NCBI GenBank assembly: GCA_020446505.1
Contig: JAGREN010000022.1
Location: 1-46,696, forward strand
Length of the DNA: 46,696 nt
Reading direction: 5' to 3'
From: Novosphingobium sp.
GTDB taxonomy: Bacteria > Pseudomonadota > Alphaproteobacteria > Sphingomonadales > Sphingomonadaceae
Notes under the pieces: model-generated
The model's database searches: none
What the model was told of the DNA's origin: nothing
The model's input: only the letters and a program-made list of their open reading frames with translations
Position numbers and translations under genes: made by a program
In this document: positions 1 to 8,081 of the stretch, piece by piece
How positions within the stretch are numbered: the first letter of the stretch is position 1
Layout: each line of letters begins with the position of its first letter

Positions 1-244
1 CTTCGAAGATTTCCTGCGCATAGTGAAGCACCGCGGAAGCGGGATCGAGTGCGATCGGTCCATAGGGGCCTACGGTCGCGTCGTGCCAGCCGCGCTCCTC
101 GTCCCACTCGATCGTGACCATGTGGTCCGAAAAGGACGTGCCGAAGCCCGGGTTGGCCAGAATTGCCGCGCGCCGTTCGGCGGACGCAGGCGAAGGGTGC
201 GATATGCGAGCAAAATCGAGCGAAATGTCGGCGGCAGTCGCCAT
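1..244 (-). CDS. ilvE: Branched-chain amino acid aminotransferase, N-terminal fragment
   Basis: Translation of the minus strand from the ATG at 244-242 gives 81 codons that run off the window edge. The fragment contains HMVTIEWDEERGWHDATV, GPYGPIALDPASAVLHYAQE and then IFE, which is the N-terminal signature of class IV, type II branched-chain aminotransferases. These PLP enzymes transfer the amino group between glutamate and the 2-oxo acids of leucine, isoleucine and valine in the cytoplasm. The PLP lysine lies in the missing part, so completeness cannot be judged. A sigma70-like promoter lies about 45 nt upstream. leuB, another leucine-pathway gene, is 3.8 kb away on the other strand, so the two are not one operon. 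Confidence 0.9.
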   Translation of the reverse strand, partial: MATAADISLDFARISHPSPASAERRAAILANPGFGTSFSDHMVTIEWDEERGWHDATVGPYGPIALDPASAVLHYAQEIFE

Positions 245-286
245 GAGTATGTGGTCCCTTGAAGAAATCGGTGCGCTGTTGAACGA

Positions 287-314
287 ATATTACACAGAAG
301 GCAAGCCTTGTGAA
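287..314 (-). promoter_or_regulatory. Candidate sigma70-type promoter of ilvE
   Basis: Read on the minus strand, TTCACA (314-309) is followed after 16 nt by TAATAT (292-287). It sits in an AT-richer stretch about 45 nt before the ilvE ATG. Matches to the -35 and -10 consensus are good but spacing is one short of ideal. No experimental support. Confidence 0.45.
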
Positions 315-391
315 ACTTTCCAACCAATATCTTCGGTTTTACCACGCCCGTCCGTGGTCGCAAGCTGGTGAAAGGCTATCGGCAAAAATGA

Positions 392-425
392 GAAGGGCCG
401 CACCGGCTGACCGGCACGGCCCTTC
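392..425 (-). terminator. Intrinsic terminator closing the minus-strand mini-unit
   Basis: GAAGGGCCG at 392-400 pairs with CGGCCCTTC at 417-425, with a second CCGG/CCGG helix inside and a 4-nt loop. On the minus strand the hairpin is followed by TCATTTTTG, a short U tract, so it terminates minus-strand transcription. No annotated gene ends here except the tiny ORF at 483-539, which suggests a short independent transcript upstream of ilvE. Confidence 0.6.
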
Positions 426-482
426 GCATGGTCAGCGGCCGAAAGTGCCGCCGGCGAAGCCTTTACTGCTTACTTTGAAATT

Positions 483-539
483 TCAGCAATAATGCTCCGC
501 GACGGAAATTACCGACCTCCCTGCTGAACCATGAGACAT
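483..539 (-). CDS. Possible 18-residue small protein or leader peptide
   Basis: The ATG at 539-537 is preceded at ideal distance (7 nt) by an unusually complete Shine-Dalgarno sequence. The ORF reads MSHGSAGRSVISVAEHYC and stops at TGA (485-483). The same frame stays open past that TGA for 16 more codons (ending GFAGGTFGR) to a second TGA at 434-432, just before the terminator at 425-392. I do not recognise the peptide. It could be a real small protein, a leader, or chance within a small RNA. The start signal is strong; the coding evidence is only the short open frame. Confidence 0.35.
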   Translation of the reverse strand: MSHGSAGRSVISVAEHYC

Positions 540-540
540 C

Positions 541-554
541 GGATCACCTCCTTT
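541..554 (-). promoter_or_regulatory. Extended Shine-Dalgarno matching the whole 16S rRNA tail
   Basis: On the minus strand these 14 bases read AAAGGAGGTGATCC, the exact complement of the canonical 16S rRNA 3' end GGATCACCTCCTTT. Ordinary ribosome binding sites in this window match 4-7 bases. A GAAA-tetraloop hairpin (573-586 on the plus strand, GCCGG stem) lies just upstream in the same transcript. A second GGGAGG sits 27 nt further downstream, inside the small ORF. Confidence 0.7.
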
Positions 555-741
555 CGCGCTGTTGGGCCAATCGCCGGTTTCCCGGCTGGGGCGGCGGAAA
601 GTACGTCTCCGTCCGGCCTTGAGCGAATGTGTGAATCATTCCGCGCTGCACAACAAGTCTTGCAATGATTTTTTTTGGCGTCAGAATCAGAGTTTCGCGG
701 GTTATCCCCGGCTCACGCGGCAACGCGTTCTAAAGTTTTCC

Positions 742-1260
742 CTATCGGCAATCTTCGATCACACGGCTGACTTCCGGCCAGCTGGGAGCGTAGACCGGAG
801 CGACTCCGGGCACTTCAACGGCGAAGTGGCCGCGGCTGAATGCCATCGCATCGAGAAGCGGATCGCGCGCGGTCAGCGAGACTGCCAGTCCGCCTGTTGT
901 GCTCGTCGCAGTAACAGTGCGGGTCATTGCAGATGTGCTGACCGTCATTGGTACCTGCGCGGTCGCATTGCCTCTCCGGGTCATGACCACGGCGCCTTGT
1001 TCGCGCTCGCAGCGAAGTTGCAGCAGGCCGTTGGCGAAAGTCGCGACGGAGCGACCGCCAGCATTACTCCAGACCCAGTCGCCCGGCGTCACTGGAGCGT
1101 GTTCCCAGTCAATCACTGGCGGAGGCGGTGGTGGCGGCGGGGCTGGCGTGGTGGTCGGGGTCGGGGTGGGCACTACCCGCCTATCGGAACATGCAGTTGC
1201 CAGCATCATACCGATCACTGGGAATGCGAAAACGAGGGTGCGGGAAACAATTGCCTTCAT
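742..1260 (-). CDS. Putative lipoprotein with proline-rich linker
   Basis: 172 residues from the ATG at 1260-1258, which has a GGGGA ribosome site; an upstream in-frame ATG at 1293 has no such support and would place a charged stretch before the signal peptide. Residues 1-24 form a signal peptide ending in the lipobox LATAC. A Thr/Pro-rich linker (PTPTPTTTPAPPPPPPPP) follows and leads to a globular domain of about 125 residues with motifs GDWVWSNAGG and a terminal EDC. The protein is probably anchored in the outer membrane. I do not recognise the domain. It is divergent from tlyA, with 58 bp between the two starts. Confidence 0.7.
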   Translation of the reverse strand: MKAIVSRTLVFAFPVIGMMLATACSDRRVVPTPTPTTTPAPPPPPPPPVIDWEHAPVTPGDWVWSNAGGRSVATFANGLLQLRCEREQGAVVMTRRGNATAQVPMTVSTSAMTRTVTATSTTGGLAVSLTARDPLLDAMAFSRGHFAVEVPGVAPVYAPSWPEVSRVIEDCR

Positions 1261-1318
1261 TCGTCCCCTATGGAATGACACGGCTTCCCTCACAAGAGCC
1301 GCTTTTCTTCCACGCGCC

Positions 1319-2071
<753 letters not shown>

Positions 2072-2136
2072 CGTCGGCCATTTAAAGCTATCCTTGAACC
2101 GGTTAACTGACGCGCGATTCGAAGAGGTTACGCTGA

Positions 2137-2694
2137 ATGAACATGATCGCATCGGCTTGGCAGCTTCGTGCAAGCTTCATTCGCTGGTCGCTGTTCCTCG
2201 TACCGTCGATCATCCTGCTTGGCGTGCTGTCCGCCCAGTTTTCGGGCAGCGGGGTCGAAAGCGCCTGGTTCAGTGCATTGGAAATGCCCGCGATTTATCC
2301 GCCTTCATGGCTGTTCGGCGTTGCCTGGACGGTGCTCTATGCGCTGATGGGATTTGCGCTTGCGGTGATTGCCGCTGCCAAGGGCGCGCGCGGTCGCGGG
2401 GCGGCGGTGCTGATGTTCGTGGTGCAGCTGGTACTGAACCTTGCGTGGTCGCCCATGTTCTTCGCGCTGCACCAGATAACCGGGGCGCTGGCGCTCATCA
2501 TCGTGCTGGACGTGGCGGTGCTCATCACCATCGTTCTGTTCTGGAAGGTCAGGCGCTCGGCTGCCTTGCTGATGCTGCCCTATCTCGCATGGATCCTGTT
2601 CGCGACCTTCCTGACCTGGCAGATCCGGGAGGCCAACCCGCACCTCGACGGTCAGCAGGACTATTCCGGCGCGATCGAACGCTACGAGTTTTGA
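2137..2694 (+). CDS. tspO: TspO/MBR family protein (tryptophan-rich sensory protein)
   Basis: 185 residues with five hydrophobic segments (about residues 15-35, 55-80, 85-110, 115-135 and 140-160) and the family signatures PPSWLFGVAWTVLYALMG and NLAWSPMFFALHQ. TspO binds porphyrins and tetrapyrrole intermediates in the membrane; in alphaproteobacteria it affects pigment gene expression and stress responses. The family is usually about 155-160 residues, so this copy has roughly 10 extra residues at the N-terminus and a short polar C-terminal tail. It lies 66 bp after tlyA and 47 bp before ubiK, all on the same strand. Confidence 0.9.
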   Translation: MNMIASAWQLRASFIRWSLFLVPSIILLGVLSAQFSGSGVESAWFSALEMPAIYPPSWLFGVAWTVLYALMGFALAVIAAAKGARGRGAAVLMFVVQLVLNLAWSPMFFALHQITGALALIIVLDVAVLITIVLFWKVRRSAALLMLPYLAWILFATFLTWQIREANPHLDGQQDYSGAIERYEF

Positions 2695-2695
2695 T

Positions 2696-2717
2696 CGGTC
2701 CTATCTTGCAAGGACCG
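2696..2717 (+). terminator. Weak hairpin after tspO
   Basis: CGGTCCT (2696-2702) and AGGACCG (2711-2717) form a perfect 7-bp stem with an 8-nt loop right after the tspO stop. No T tract follows, so termination would be weak or Rho-assisted. It may only partly separate tspO from ubiK. Confidence 0.35.
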
Positions 2718-2740
2718 GGCAGCGGAGCCATCTAGACACC

Positions 2741-3016
2741 ATGCAAAGCGAAAACCCCCTCATCGCCGATTTCGTCAAGCTGATGAACAGCGCCGCCGGT
2801 ACAGTCGCCGGCATGGGCCGCGAAGCGCGCGACTCCGCGCGCGAGCATTTCAAGGAAGCCATGGGCGGCATGGATTTCGTCAGCCGCGAGGAATTCGACG
2901 CGGTCAAGGACATGGCCGCTGCCGCACGCGAGGAGAACGAGGCGCTCAAGGAACGGCTCGCGGCTCTCGAAGCCAGCGTGTTCGGTCACGAGAAGCCAAA
3001 GCCCAAGGGCAAGTGA
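2741..3016 (+). CDS. ubiK: UbiK/BMFP-domain accessory protein for ubiquinone biosynthesis
   Basis: 91 residues, the usual size for this family (formerly DUF526/YqiC). An amphipathic N-terminus (NPLIADFVKLMNSAAGTVAG) is followed by REEFDAVKDMAAAAREENEALKERLAALE (residues 50-78 region), the predicted coiled coil through which these proteins trimerise. UbiK helps UbiJ and the aerobic ubiquinone-synthesis complex, and binds membranes. The Lys/Pro-rich tail is typical. No ubi genes are adjacent. The assignment rests on the C-terminal coiled-coil pattern and length. Confidence 0.85.
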   Translation: MQSENPLIADFVKLMNSAAGTVAGMGREARDSAREHFKEAMGGMDFVSREEFDAVKDMAAAAREENEALKERLAALEASVFGHEKPKPKGK

Positions 3017-3082
3017 TTTCCGCAATCTGACGCGGAACCACTTCAGATCGCCGTCGTTGTGCTGACGAAAGGTGATCGCGCC

Positions 3083-3370
3083 ATGTTCACGCAACTTAAT
3101 CCTGCGCTACCGTTGCACGTCCTCGATCGCGGGGATGGGTATGCGATCGGAATCATCGACTATGGTCAGGAGCACAACCTGATCTGGGTGACCGTGCTCA
3201 ACGAAAGCGGCGAAGTGTGGTGCGCGCCCAATCCGATGGTCCGTTTCGGAAAGAACTGGACCATGGGCCGGAAGGAAAATCCTCTCGTGGCGCAGGAAAA
3301 GGCTCGCGACAGCGCGAAAAGTGGCGAGGTGCAGCCTTGTGAAAGCTGCGGGGAACACGCGATAGCCTGA
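3083..3370 (+). CDS. Small hypothetical protein with C-terminal CxxC
   Basis: 95 residues from ATG at 3083, which has the ribosome site AAGGTGATC at good distance; a GTG at 3059 in frame has none. The sequence is mostly beta-like (LHVLDRGDGYAIGIIDYG, NLIWVTVLNESGEVWCAPN) and ends in CESCGEHAIA, where two cysteines and a histidine could bind a metal. I do not recognise the family. It sits between ubiK and recO on the same strand, with short gaps on both sides. It appears to be a compact cytoplasmic protein; no signal peptide or membrane segment is visible. Confidence 0.7.
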   Translation: MFTQLNPALPLHVLDRGDGYAIGIIDYGQEHNLIWVTVLNESGEVWCAPNPMVRFGKNWTMGRKENPLVAQEKARDSAKSGEVQPCESCGEHAIA

Positions 3371-3412
3371 TCGCCCCTTGCGGCTTTATGCCGCTTCTTC
3401 CAAATCGCTGCC

Positions 3413-4021
3413 ATGCAAGTGCGTGCTCCGGCCATTGTCTGCGCCGTCAGGCCTCATGGAGAAACGGCCGGCGTGGTGCGCCTGCTGACAGCGGATCATG
3501 GCCTCGTCGCTGCCTATGTCGCCGGTGCGAGAGGCAGGAACCTTCGCCCGGTGCTGATACCCGGCAATCTCGTCGAGGCGGAACTTCGCGCCCGTTCGGC
3601 CAGCCAGCTGCCTTTTGCCCGGCTGGAACTTGTGCAGAGCCGCGGGCCGTGGCTGAGCGAGCCGCTTCCGGCTGCCGCCATCGGCTGGGTCACGGCACTG
3701 GCGGCCGCCACCTTGCCGGAGCGACAGCCCTTTCCCGCACTCTATGAGGCGCTTGTCGCCCTGCTCGAAGCAGTCTGCGTCGCGCCGTCCGCGCGGCGCT
3801 GGGCGGTTCCGCTCGTCTCTTTCGAAGTGCTGCTGCTGCGCGAACTGGGCTACGGCGTTTCGGCAAGCCGTCCGGCAGACGGTGACTGGCCCGCTTTTTT
3901 CGCCGCTTTCGACACTGTCGGAAAGCAACTGGAACGCTACCTGCTTGCCGAGCGGCGCAGCGATGTTATGGCGGCGCGCGCCATGCTGCGCAGGCGGCTT
4001 GCTAGGATAGAAGGCAGTTGA
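3413..4021 (+). CDS. recO: DNA repair protein RecO, short form
   Basis: 202 residues. The N-terminal OB fold is clear ([39 protein letters not shown], residues 3-41), followed by helical RecO segments including [18 protein letters not shown]. RecO anneals single-stranded DNA and helps RecR load RecA. Most RecO proteins are about 240 residues and carry a cysteine-containing zinc-binding segment after the LREL(G) helix; here that segment is missing and the chain goes straight to [14 protein letters not shown]. The only cysteines are early in the protein. The stop overlaps the leuB start (TGATG), so the two are probably co-translated. Confidence 0.85.
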   Translation: MQVRAPAIVCAVRPHGETAGVVRLLTADHGLVAAYVAGARGRNLRPVLIPGNLVEAELRARSASQLPFARLELVQSRGPWLSEPLPAAAIGWVTALAAATLPERQPFPALYEALVALLEAVCVAPSARRWAVPLVSFEVLLLRELGYGVSASRPADGDWPAFFAAFDTVGKQLERYLLAERRSDVMAARAMLRRRLARIEGS

Positions 4022-5082
4022 TGATGAAGTCGAACACGATGCGGATTGCGGTCTTTGCCGGGGACGGGATCGGCCCTGAAGTGACCGAACAGGCAGTCCG
4101 CGTGCTGGAAAAGCTGTCGCTTCCCGGTCTCGAACTGGTCGAAGGCGATGTCGGCGGCGCGGCCTATCGCAAGCACGGTCATCCGCTTCCTGAGGCCACG
4201 CTGGACATCGCGCGCGGCGTCGATGCGATCCTGTTCGGTGCAGTCGGCGATTTCGGCCTCGATTCGCTGGAGCGGCACCTGCGCCCCGAACAGGCGATCC
4301 TGGGCCTGCGCAAGGAACTGGGCCTGTTCGCCAACCTGCGCCCCGCGCGCGTGTTCGAGGGGCTTGAGGGACTCACCTCGCTGCGGCCCGAAGTCGCCCG
4401 CGCCATTGACCTTCTCATCGTGCGTGAACTCAATGGCGACGTCTATTTTGGCGAAAAGGGCATGCGCACCACGCCCGATGGCCGCCGCCAGGGCTATGAC
4501 ATCATGTCCTATGCCGAGGACGAAGTGCGCCGCATCGCCCGCATCGGCTTCGAGGCGGCAATGAAGCGTGGCAAGCGTCTTTGCTCGGTCGACAAGGCTA
4601 ACGTGCTGGAAACCTCGCAGCTCTGGCGCGACGTGGTGATCGAGACATCGGCGGAATTCCCGGAAGTCGAACTCAGCCACATGTATGTCGACAACGCCGC
4701 CATGCAGCTTGTGAAGGCTCCGGGCGATTTCGACGTCATCGTCACCGGCAACCTGTTCGGCGACATCCTGTCCGATCAGGCGAGCATGTGCGTCGGCTCG
4801 ATCGGGCTGCTTGCCTCGGCCTCGCTGGCGGAGGGCACCTACGGGCTTTACGAGCCGATCCACGGCAGCGCGCCGGACATTGCCGGCAAGGGACTGGCCA
4901 ATCCGATGGCGACGATCCTGTCCGCCGCAATGATGCTTCGCTACACGTTCGGACTTGAAGAACCGGCTGCGCGGATCGAGGCTGCCGTAGCCAAAGCACT
5001 GGCCGATGGCGTGCACGGCGGTGACCTTGGCGGAAATGCCGGGACACGGGAAATCGGCGATGCTATCGTTGAGAGACTGTAA
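4021..5082 (+). CDS. leuB: 3-isopropylmalate dehydrogenase
   Basis: 353 residues of the isocitrate/isopropylmalate dehydrogenase family. Visible motifs are [12 protein letters not shown] (N-terminus), [17 protein letters not shown] (substrate arginines), [16 protein letters not shown] and the signature [21 protein letters not shown], then [19 protein letters not shown]. The enzyme oxidises and decarboxylates 3-isopropylmalate with NAD+ in leucine biosynthesis. Three candidate starts (ATG at 4021, 4024 and 4039) follow the GAAGG ribosome site; 4021 overlaps the recO stop by one base. leuA, leuC and leuD are not in the window. A perfect 9-bp inverted repeat follows the stop. Confidence 0.95.
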   Translation: MMKSNTMRIAVFAGDGIGPEVTEQAVRVLEKLSLPGLELVEGDVGGAAYRKHGHPLPEATLDIARGVDAILFGAVGDFGLDSLERHLRPEQAILGLRKELGLFANLRPARVFEGLEGLTSLRPEVARAIDLLIVRELNGDVYFGEKGMRTTPDGRRQGYDIMSYAEDEVRRIARIGFEAAMKRGKRLCSVDKANVLETSQLWRDVVIETSAEFPEVELSHMYVDNAAMQLVKAPGDFDVIVTGNLFGDILSDQASMCVGSIGLLASASLAEGTYGLYEPIHGSAPDIAGKGLANPMATILSAAMMLRYTFGLEEPAARIEAAVAKALADGVHGGDLGGNAGTREIGDAIVERL

Positions 5083-5085
5083 ACC

Positions 5086-5115
5086 ATAAACGGCTTGTTT
5101 ACGCGTGCCGTTTAT
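5086..5115 (+). terminator. Perfect inverted repeat after leuB
   Basis: ATAAACGGC (5086-5094) and GCCGTTTAT (5107-5115) form a 9-bp perfect stem with a 12-nt loop, placed exactly between the leuB stop and the next start at 5127. It lacks a following T tract. It may be a weak terminator, an mRNA-stabilising hairpin, or an operator for the downstream gene. Confidence 0.45.
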
Positions 5116-5126
5116 CGGGTGGGGGC

Positions 5127-6296
5127 ATGGACATCTCGCATCCTGATCTTGCAATTAGCGCCGAGGTGGTGGCCAAGCCGCTTGAGCTGGCTATCGTGCT
5201 GCCGACCTATAACGAGCGCGGCAATCTCGCATCGCTGGTCGAGCGGCTCGACAAGGCGCTTGCCGGGATTTCCTGGGAAGCGATCTTCGTCGACGACAAT
5301 AGCCCGGATGGCACTTCGGACGAGGCACGCAAGATCGCGCAGAGCGACCGCCGCATCCGTGTGATCCAGCGTATTGGCAGGCGCGGGCTTGCCTCGGCTG
5401 CCATCGAGGGCATGTGCTCGACTGCCGCTCCGGTGGTTGCGGTCATGGACGCCGATCACCAGCACGATCCCGCGCTGCTGCCCGAAATGCTCGCAGCCAT
5501 CAAAAGCGGAGACTATGACCTCGCCTATGCCTCGCGCTTTGCCGAAGGCTCCAGCACCGAGGCATGGGGACGACCGGATCGGGTCAAGGCCTCGGGCATT
5601 GCCAACCGCATCGCCAACAAGGTCACGGGCGTGCAGCTTACCGATCCGATGAGCGGCTATTTCATGCTGCGCACCGAAACGCTGCGGACCGATGCGCATC
5701 GCCTTTCCGGGGTCGGTTTCAAGATCCTGCTCGATATTCTGGCAACGGTGGACGAGCCGCTGCGCGTGAAGGAATTTCCCCTGAACTTTGCCGCGCGCGC
5801 CGATGGCGAAAGCAAGCTCGACCGCACCGTGGTGTTCGAGTTCCTCGTCGGCCTCTATGACAAGTGGCTCGGTCGGATCATTCCCACCCGCTTTGCCTTG
5901 TTCGGAACGATCGGCGCTGTGGGCGTGGTCGTCCATATGACCGTGCTGGCGACCTTCTTGACCATCGCTGGCGAGACTCTCCACGGCAATGTCGTCACCG
6001 AATTCGAGCTGGGGCAGACGCTTGCCGCACTTGTCGCGATGACCTTCAACTTCTTCCTCAATAACGCCCTGACCTATGCCGACAAGCGGTTGACCGGGTT
6101 CCCTGCTCTGATGAAGGGGTGGATCAAGTTCGGCGTGACCTGTTCGGTCGGCCTCCTCGCCAATGTCGGCGTGGCTGCCATTCTCGTCCGCTTCGGAGTC
6201 CACGAATATCCTGCGGCCCTTGCAGGCATCGTTATCGGTTCGGTGTGGAACTTCGCGCTCAGCTCGAAATTTGTCTGGGGCCGCTACGGCAACTGA
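5127..6296 (+). CDS. Family 2 glycosyltransferase fused to GtrA (polyprenyl-phosphate sugar synthase)
   Basis: 389 residues in two parts. Residues 15-245 are a GT2 domain of the dolichol-phosphate mannosyltransferase type (VLPTYNERGNLASLVE, FVDDNSPDGT, the metal-binding MDADHQHDP and SRFAEGSS). Residues 255-389 are a GtrA-like domain with four membrane helices, ending in GSVWNFALSSKFVWGRYG. Such proteins charge undecaprenyl phosphate with a sugar and may help flip it. The start at 5127 follows GGGTGGGGG. A PMT-family transferase that could use the product lies 440 bp downstream on the opposite strand (6740-8011). Confidence 0.85.
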   Translation: MDISHPDLAISAEVVAKPLELAIVLPTYNERGNLASLVERLDKALAGISWEAIFVDDNSPDGTSDEARKIAQSDRRIRVIQRIGRRGLASAAIEGMCSTAAPVVAVMDADHQHDPALLPEMLAAIKSGDYDLAYASRFAEGSSTEAWGRPDRVKASGIANRIANKVTGVQLTDPMSGYFMLRTETLRTDAHRLSGVGFKILLDILATVDEPLRVKEFPLNFAARADGESKLDRTVVFEFLVGLYDKWLGRIIPTRFALFGTIGAVGVVVHMTVLATFLTIAGETLHGNVVTEFELGQTLAALVAMTFNFFLNNALTYADKRLTGFPALMKGWIKFGVTCSVGLLANVGVAAILVRFGVHEYPAALAGIVIGSVWNFALSSKFVWGRYGN

Positions 6297-6382
6297 CATT
6301 TCGGCAAGTTGATCAAGCGCAATGCAGCGGGCCGGACCTGCTGCCATATTTGTTCCCGTCACCAAGACATAAAGGAGCGAAC

Positions 6383-6634
6383 ATGAGTCACACGCCCCAC
6401 GAACTGCACGACGAGTTTCCCGACGATGCGGAAGTGCTGCACAATCTGAAGATGACGGATGCGCGCTTCAAGCTCGTTTCCGAGCAGTATCACGGCCTGA
6501 ACCGCGAGATTCACCGGATCGAGTCCGAAGTCGATCACGCCTCGGACGCGCGGCTGGAAATGCTCAAGAAACAGCGTCTGGCAATGCTGGACGACGTGGC
6601 TCTGATGGTGACACAGGCCAAGGCCGCAGCCTAA
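6383..6634 (+). CDS. YdcH/DUF465 family small coiled-coil protein
   Basis: 83 residues from ATG at 6383, preceded by AAAGGAG. The sequence DARFKLVSEQYHGLNREIHR followed by IESEVDHASDARLEMLKKQRL matches the DUF465 pattern of two short helices, rich in charged residues. Function is not established for the family; members are small cytoplasmic proteins common in proteobacteria. It lies 86 bp after the glycosyltransferase and converges on the PMT gene, with a paired-palindrome element in between. Confidence 0.8.
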   Translation: MSHTPHELHDEFPDDAEVLHNLKMTDARFKLVSEQYHGLNREIHRIESEVDHASDARLEMLKKQRLAMLDDVALMVTQAKAAA

Positions 6635-6646
6635 TTCCCTTGCGCG

Positions 6647-6738
6647 TTTTCCGTTCAAGCTGACGCGAACGGAAAAGACACGATCAAGCGTTTGCGCATG
6701 CCTTTCGCGGTTTCCGGTCGGGATTGATCGGAAACCGC
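6647..6738. repeat. Paired-palindrome intergenic element, copy 1
   Basis: Palindrome A: TTTTCCGTTC (6647-6656), loop AAGCTGACGC, GAACGGAAAA (6667-6676). Palindrome B: GCGGTTTCCG (6707-6716) and CGGAAACCGC (6729-6738). The spacer between A and B is 30 nt. The same two palindromes recur in opposite orientation at 27848-27937 with an identical A loop and the same spacer length. The element fills the gap between two convergent genes, and the adjoining CTAG contains the stop codon of the PMT gene. The double hairpin may also serve as a bidirectional terminator. Confidence 0.85.
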
Positions 6739-6739
6739 T

Positions 6740-8011
6740 CTAGCGCCAGCTTTTCAGCCACATCCATTCGACGAAGGCCCCCTTTCCGCCTGCCAGTGGC
6801 GCGGCGGACAGGATGGGCCAGAACCATGCGAACATGGCAAGGGAACCAGCGGCCATGACAAGGCTGGCGCCTCGCCAAGGCCCGCCTTTGCGCCAGGCCT
6901 GATCGAGCGTGAGCCCCAGCGCGCCGGACAGGAACACGCCGGGCAACAGGTAGTGGTAGTAGAATTGCACCGGCTTGCCGGATACGAGCCACAAGCCCAA
7001 TGCAGCCGCGTAGCCGACTGCCATGACCAGTGCGTCGCGCCTTTTGCGTGCCAGTGCGGCCCACAGACACCAGACCAGTGCTGGAAGCCCGGCCAGCATG
7101 GTCAGCGGGTTGCCGAGCATCAGTACGCCGCGCTGCGCGCCGTCCACGTTCTCGTAGAGGTACCAGATCGGGCGCAGGTTCAGCATCCATTGCCACCATA
7201 CGCTCTGGTACGCGTGTGGCTTGATGACGCTGTCCTGCATCGCGATCATGCGCGCATGTTGTGCCCAGAACCCCAGCGGCCCCACCCGGTGCGGGTCATC
7301 GTGGTAGAAGAAGGCGGGCGTGAAGGTGAGCCAGTAGACCGCCAGCGGCAGCAGGCCGAGCCAGGCGAAGGCTTCGGCAAGGCCGATGCGTTTGATCGCA
7401 GGGAAATCGTTTCTCCTCAGTTTGAGCGCGAAGAACGTCAGTCCCGGCAGCAATGCAAGCGGCACAACGCTCCATTTCGACGCCATGGCGAGGCCGATGG
7501 CTATCCCGGAAAGAGCAAGCCGCAGTCGCGGTCGTCCGCTTTCGAGCGCCGCTGCGAACTGCCACAGCCCAACAAGGGCGAGGCTGGCCGCATAGATATC
7601 AAGCATGGCGATGCGGCTCTGCACGAACCACGAGAAGTTGCACGCGACCAGAAGCATCGCGAATATCGTCGCGGCGCGTCGCTGCGACACGAGCCACATC
7701 AGCCGTCCGAATGCGTAGAACCCAAGAGTGCCGAACAGCGCCGATGGCACGCGCCACACGGTCGAGTTGTCTCCGAACAGCGCAATCGATGCGGCAATCA
7801 CTTCCTTGGCGAAAAGCGGGTGCTCCCGGTTGGCAAGGTTCAGCGTCAGCAGCTTGCGGGCTGCCTTCGTGTAGTGGAGTTCATCGAAGTAGATGCTGGC
7901 CGGAGTGCCGATGCGAAACAGGATCAGTGCCAGAAACGCCAAGGTTATGGCTGCGCACCACGCGCGCGGATCGCTCCCCCCTTCACCTGAAATCCGCATC
8001 GGCCAGAGCAT
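6740..8011 (-). CDS. PMT-type (GT39-like) polyprenol-dependent glycosyltransferase
   Basis: 423 residues from ATG at 8011 (a second ATG at 7999 is equally possible; neither has a good ribosome site). About ten hydrophobic segments. Residues 40-70 carry the catalytic acidic pair and following motif IYFDELHYTKAARKLL and REHPLFAKEVIA, typical of protein O-mannosyltransferases and ArnT-like enzymes; SRIAMLDIYAA and AMASKWSVVPLALLP are further family signatures. Members transfer a sugar from a polyprenyl phosphate in the inner membrane to a protein or glycan on the outer face. The neighbouring GT2-GtrA protein is a plausible donor synthase. Its TAG stop lies in the edge of the repeat element. Confidence 0.85.
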   Translation of the reverse strand: MLWPMRISGEGGSDPRAWCAAITLAFLALILFRIGTPASIYFDELHYTKAARKLLTLNLANREHPLFAKEVIAASIALFGDNSTVWRVPSALFGTLGFYAFGRLMWLVSQRRAATIFAMLLVACNFSWFVQSRIAMLDIYAASLALVGLWQFAAALESGRPRLRLALSGIAIGLAMASKWSVVPLALLPGLTFFALKLRRNDFPAIKRIGLAEAFAWLGLLPLAVYWLTFTPAFFYHDDPHRVGPLGFWAQHARMIAMQDSVIKPHAYQSVWWQWMLNLRPIWYLYENVDGAQRGVLMLGNPLTMLAGLPALVWCLWAALARKRRDALVMAVGYAAALGLWLVSGKPVQFYYHYLLPGVFLSGALGLTLDQAWRKGGPWRGASLVMAAGSLAMFAWFWPILSAAPLAGGKGAFVEWMWLKSWR

Positions 8012-8081
8012 AATCGGCGAGCCGGGGCGCGGCAATCGCAATTGCTTGCGCGCCCGCGCCTGCGGACCTAGAGGCAGGCCC

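Noticed and set aside
483-485. TGA after a cysteine codon as selenocysteine
   Set aside because: No SECIS-like structure is evident next to the TGA, and no selenium genes are in the window. A plain stop is simpler.
899-1318. Upstream extension of the tlyA frame
   Set aside because: It runs antisense to the lipoprotein gene and contains no TlyA homology; TlyA proteins start near the S4 motif.
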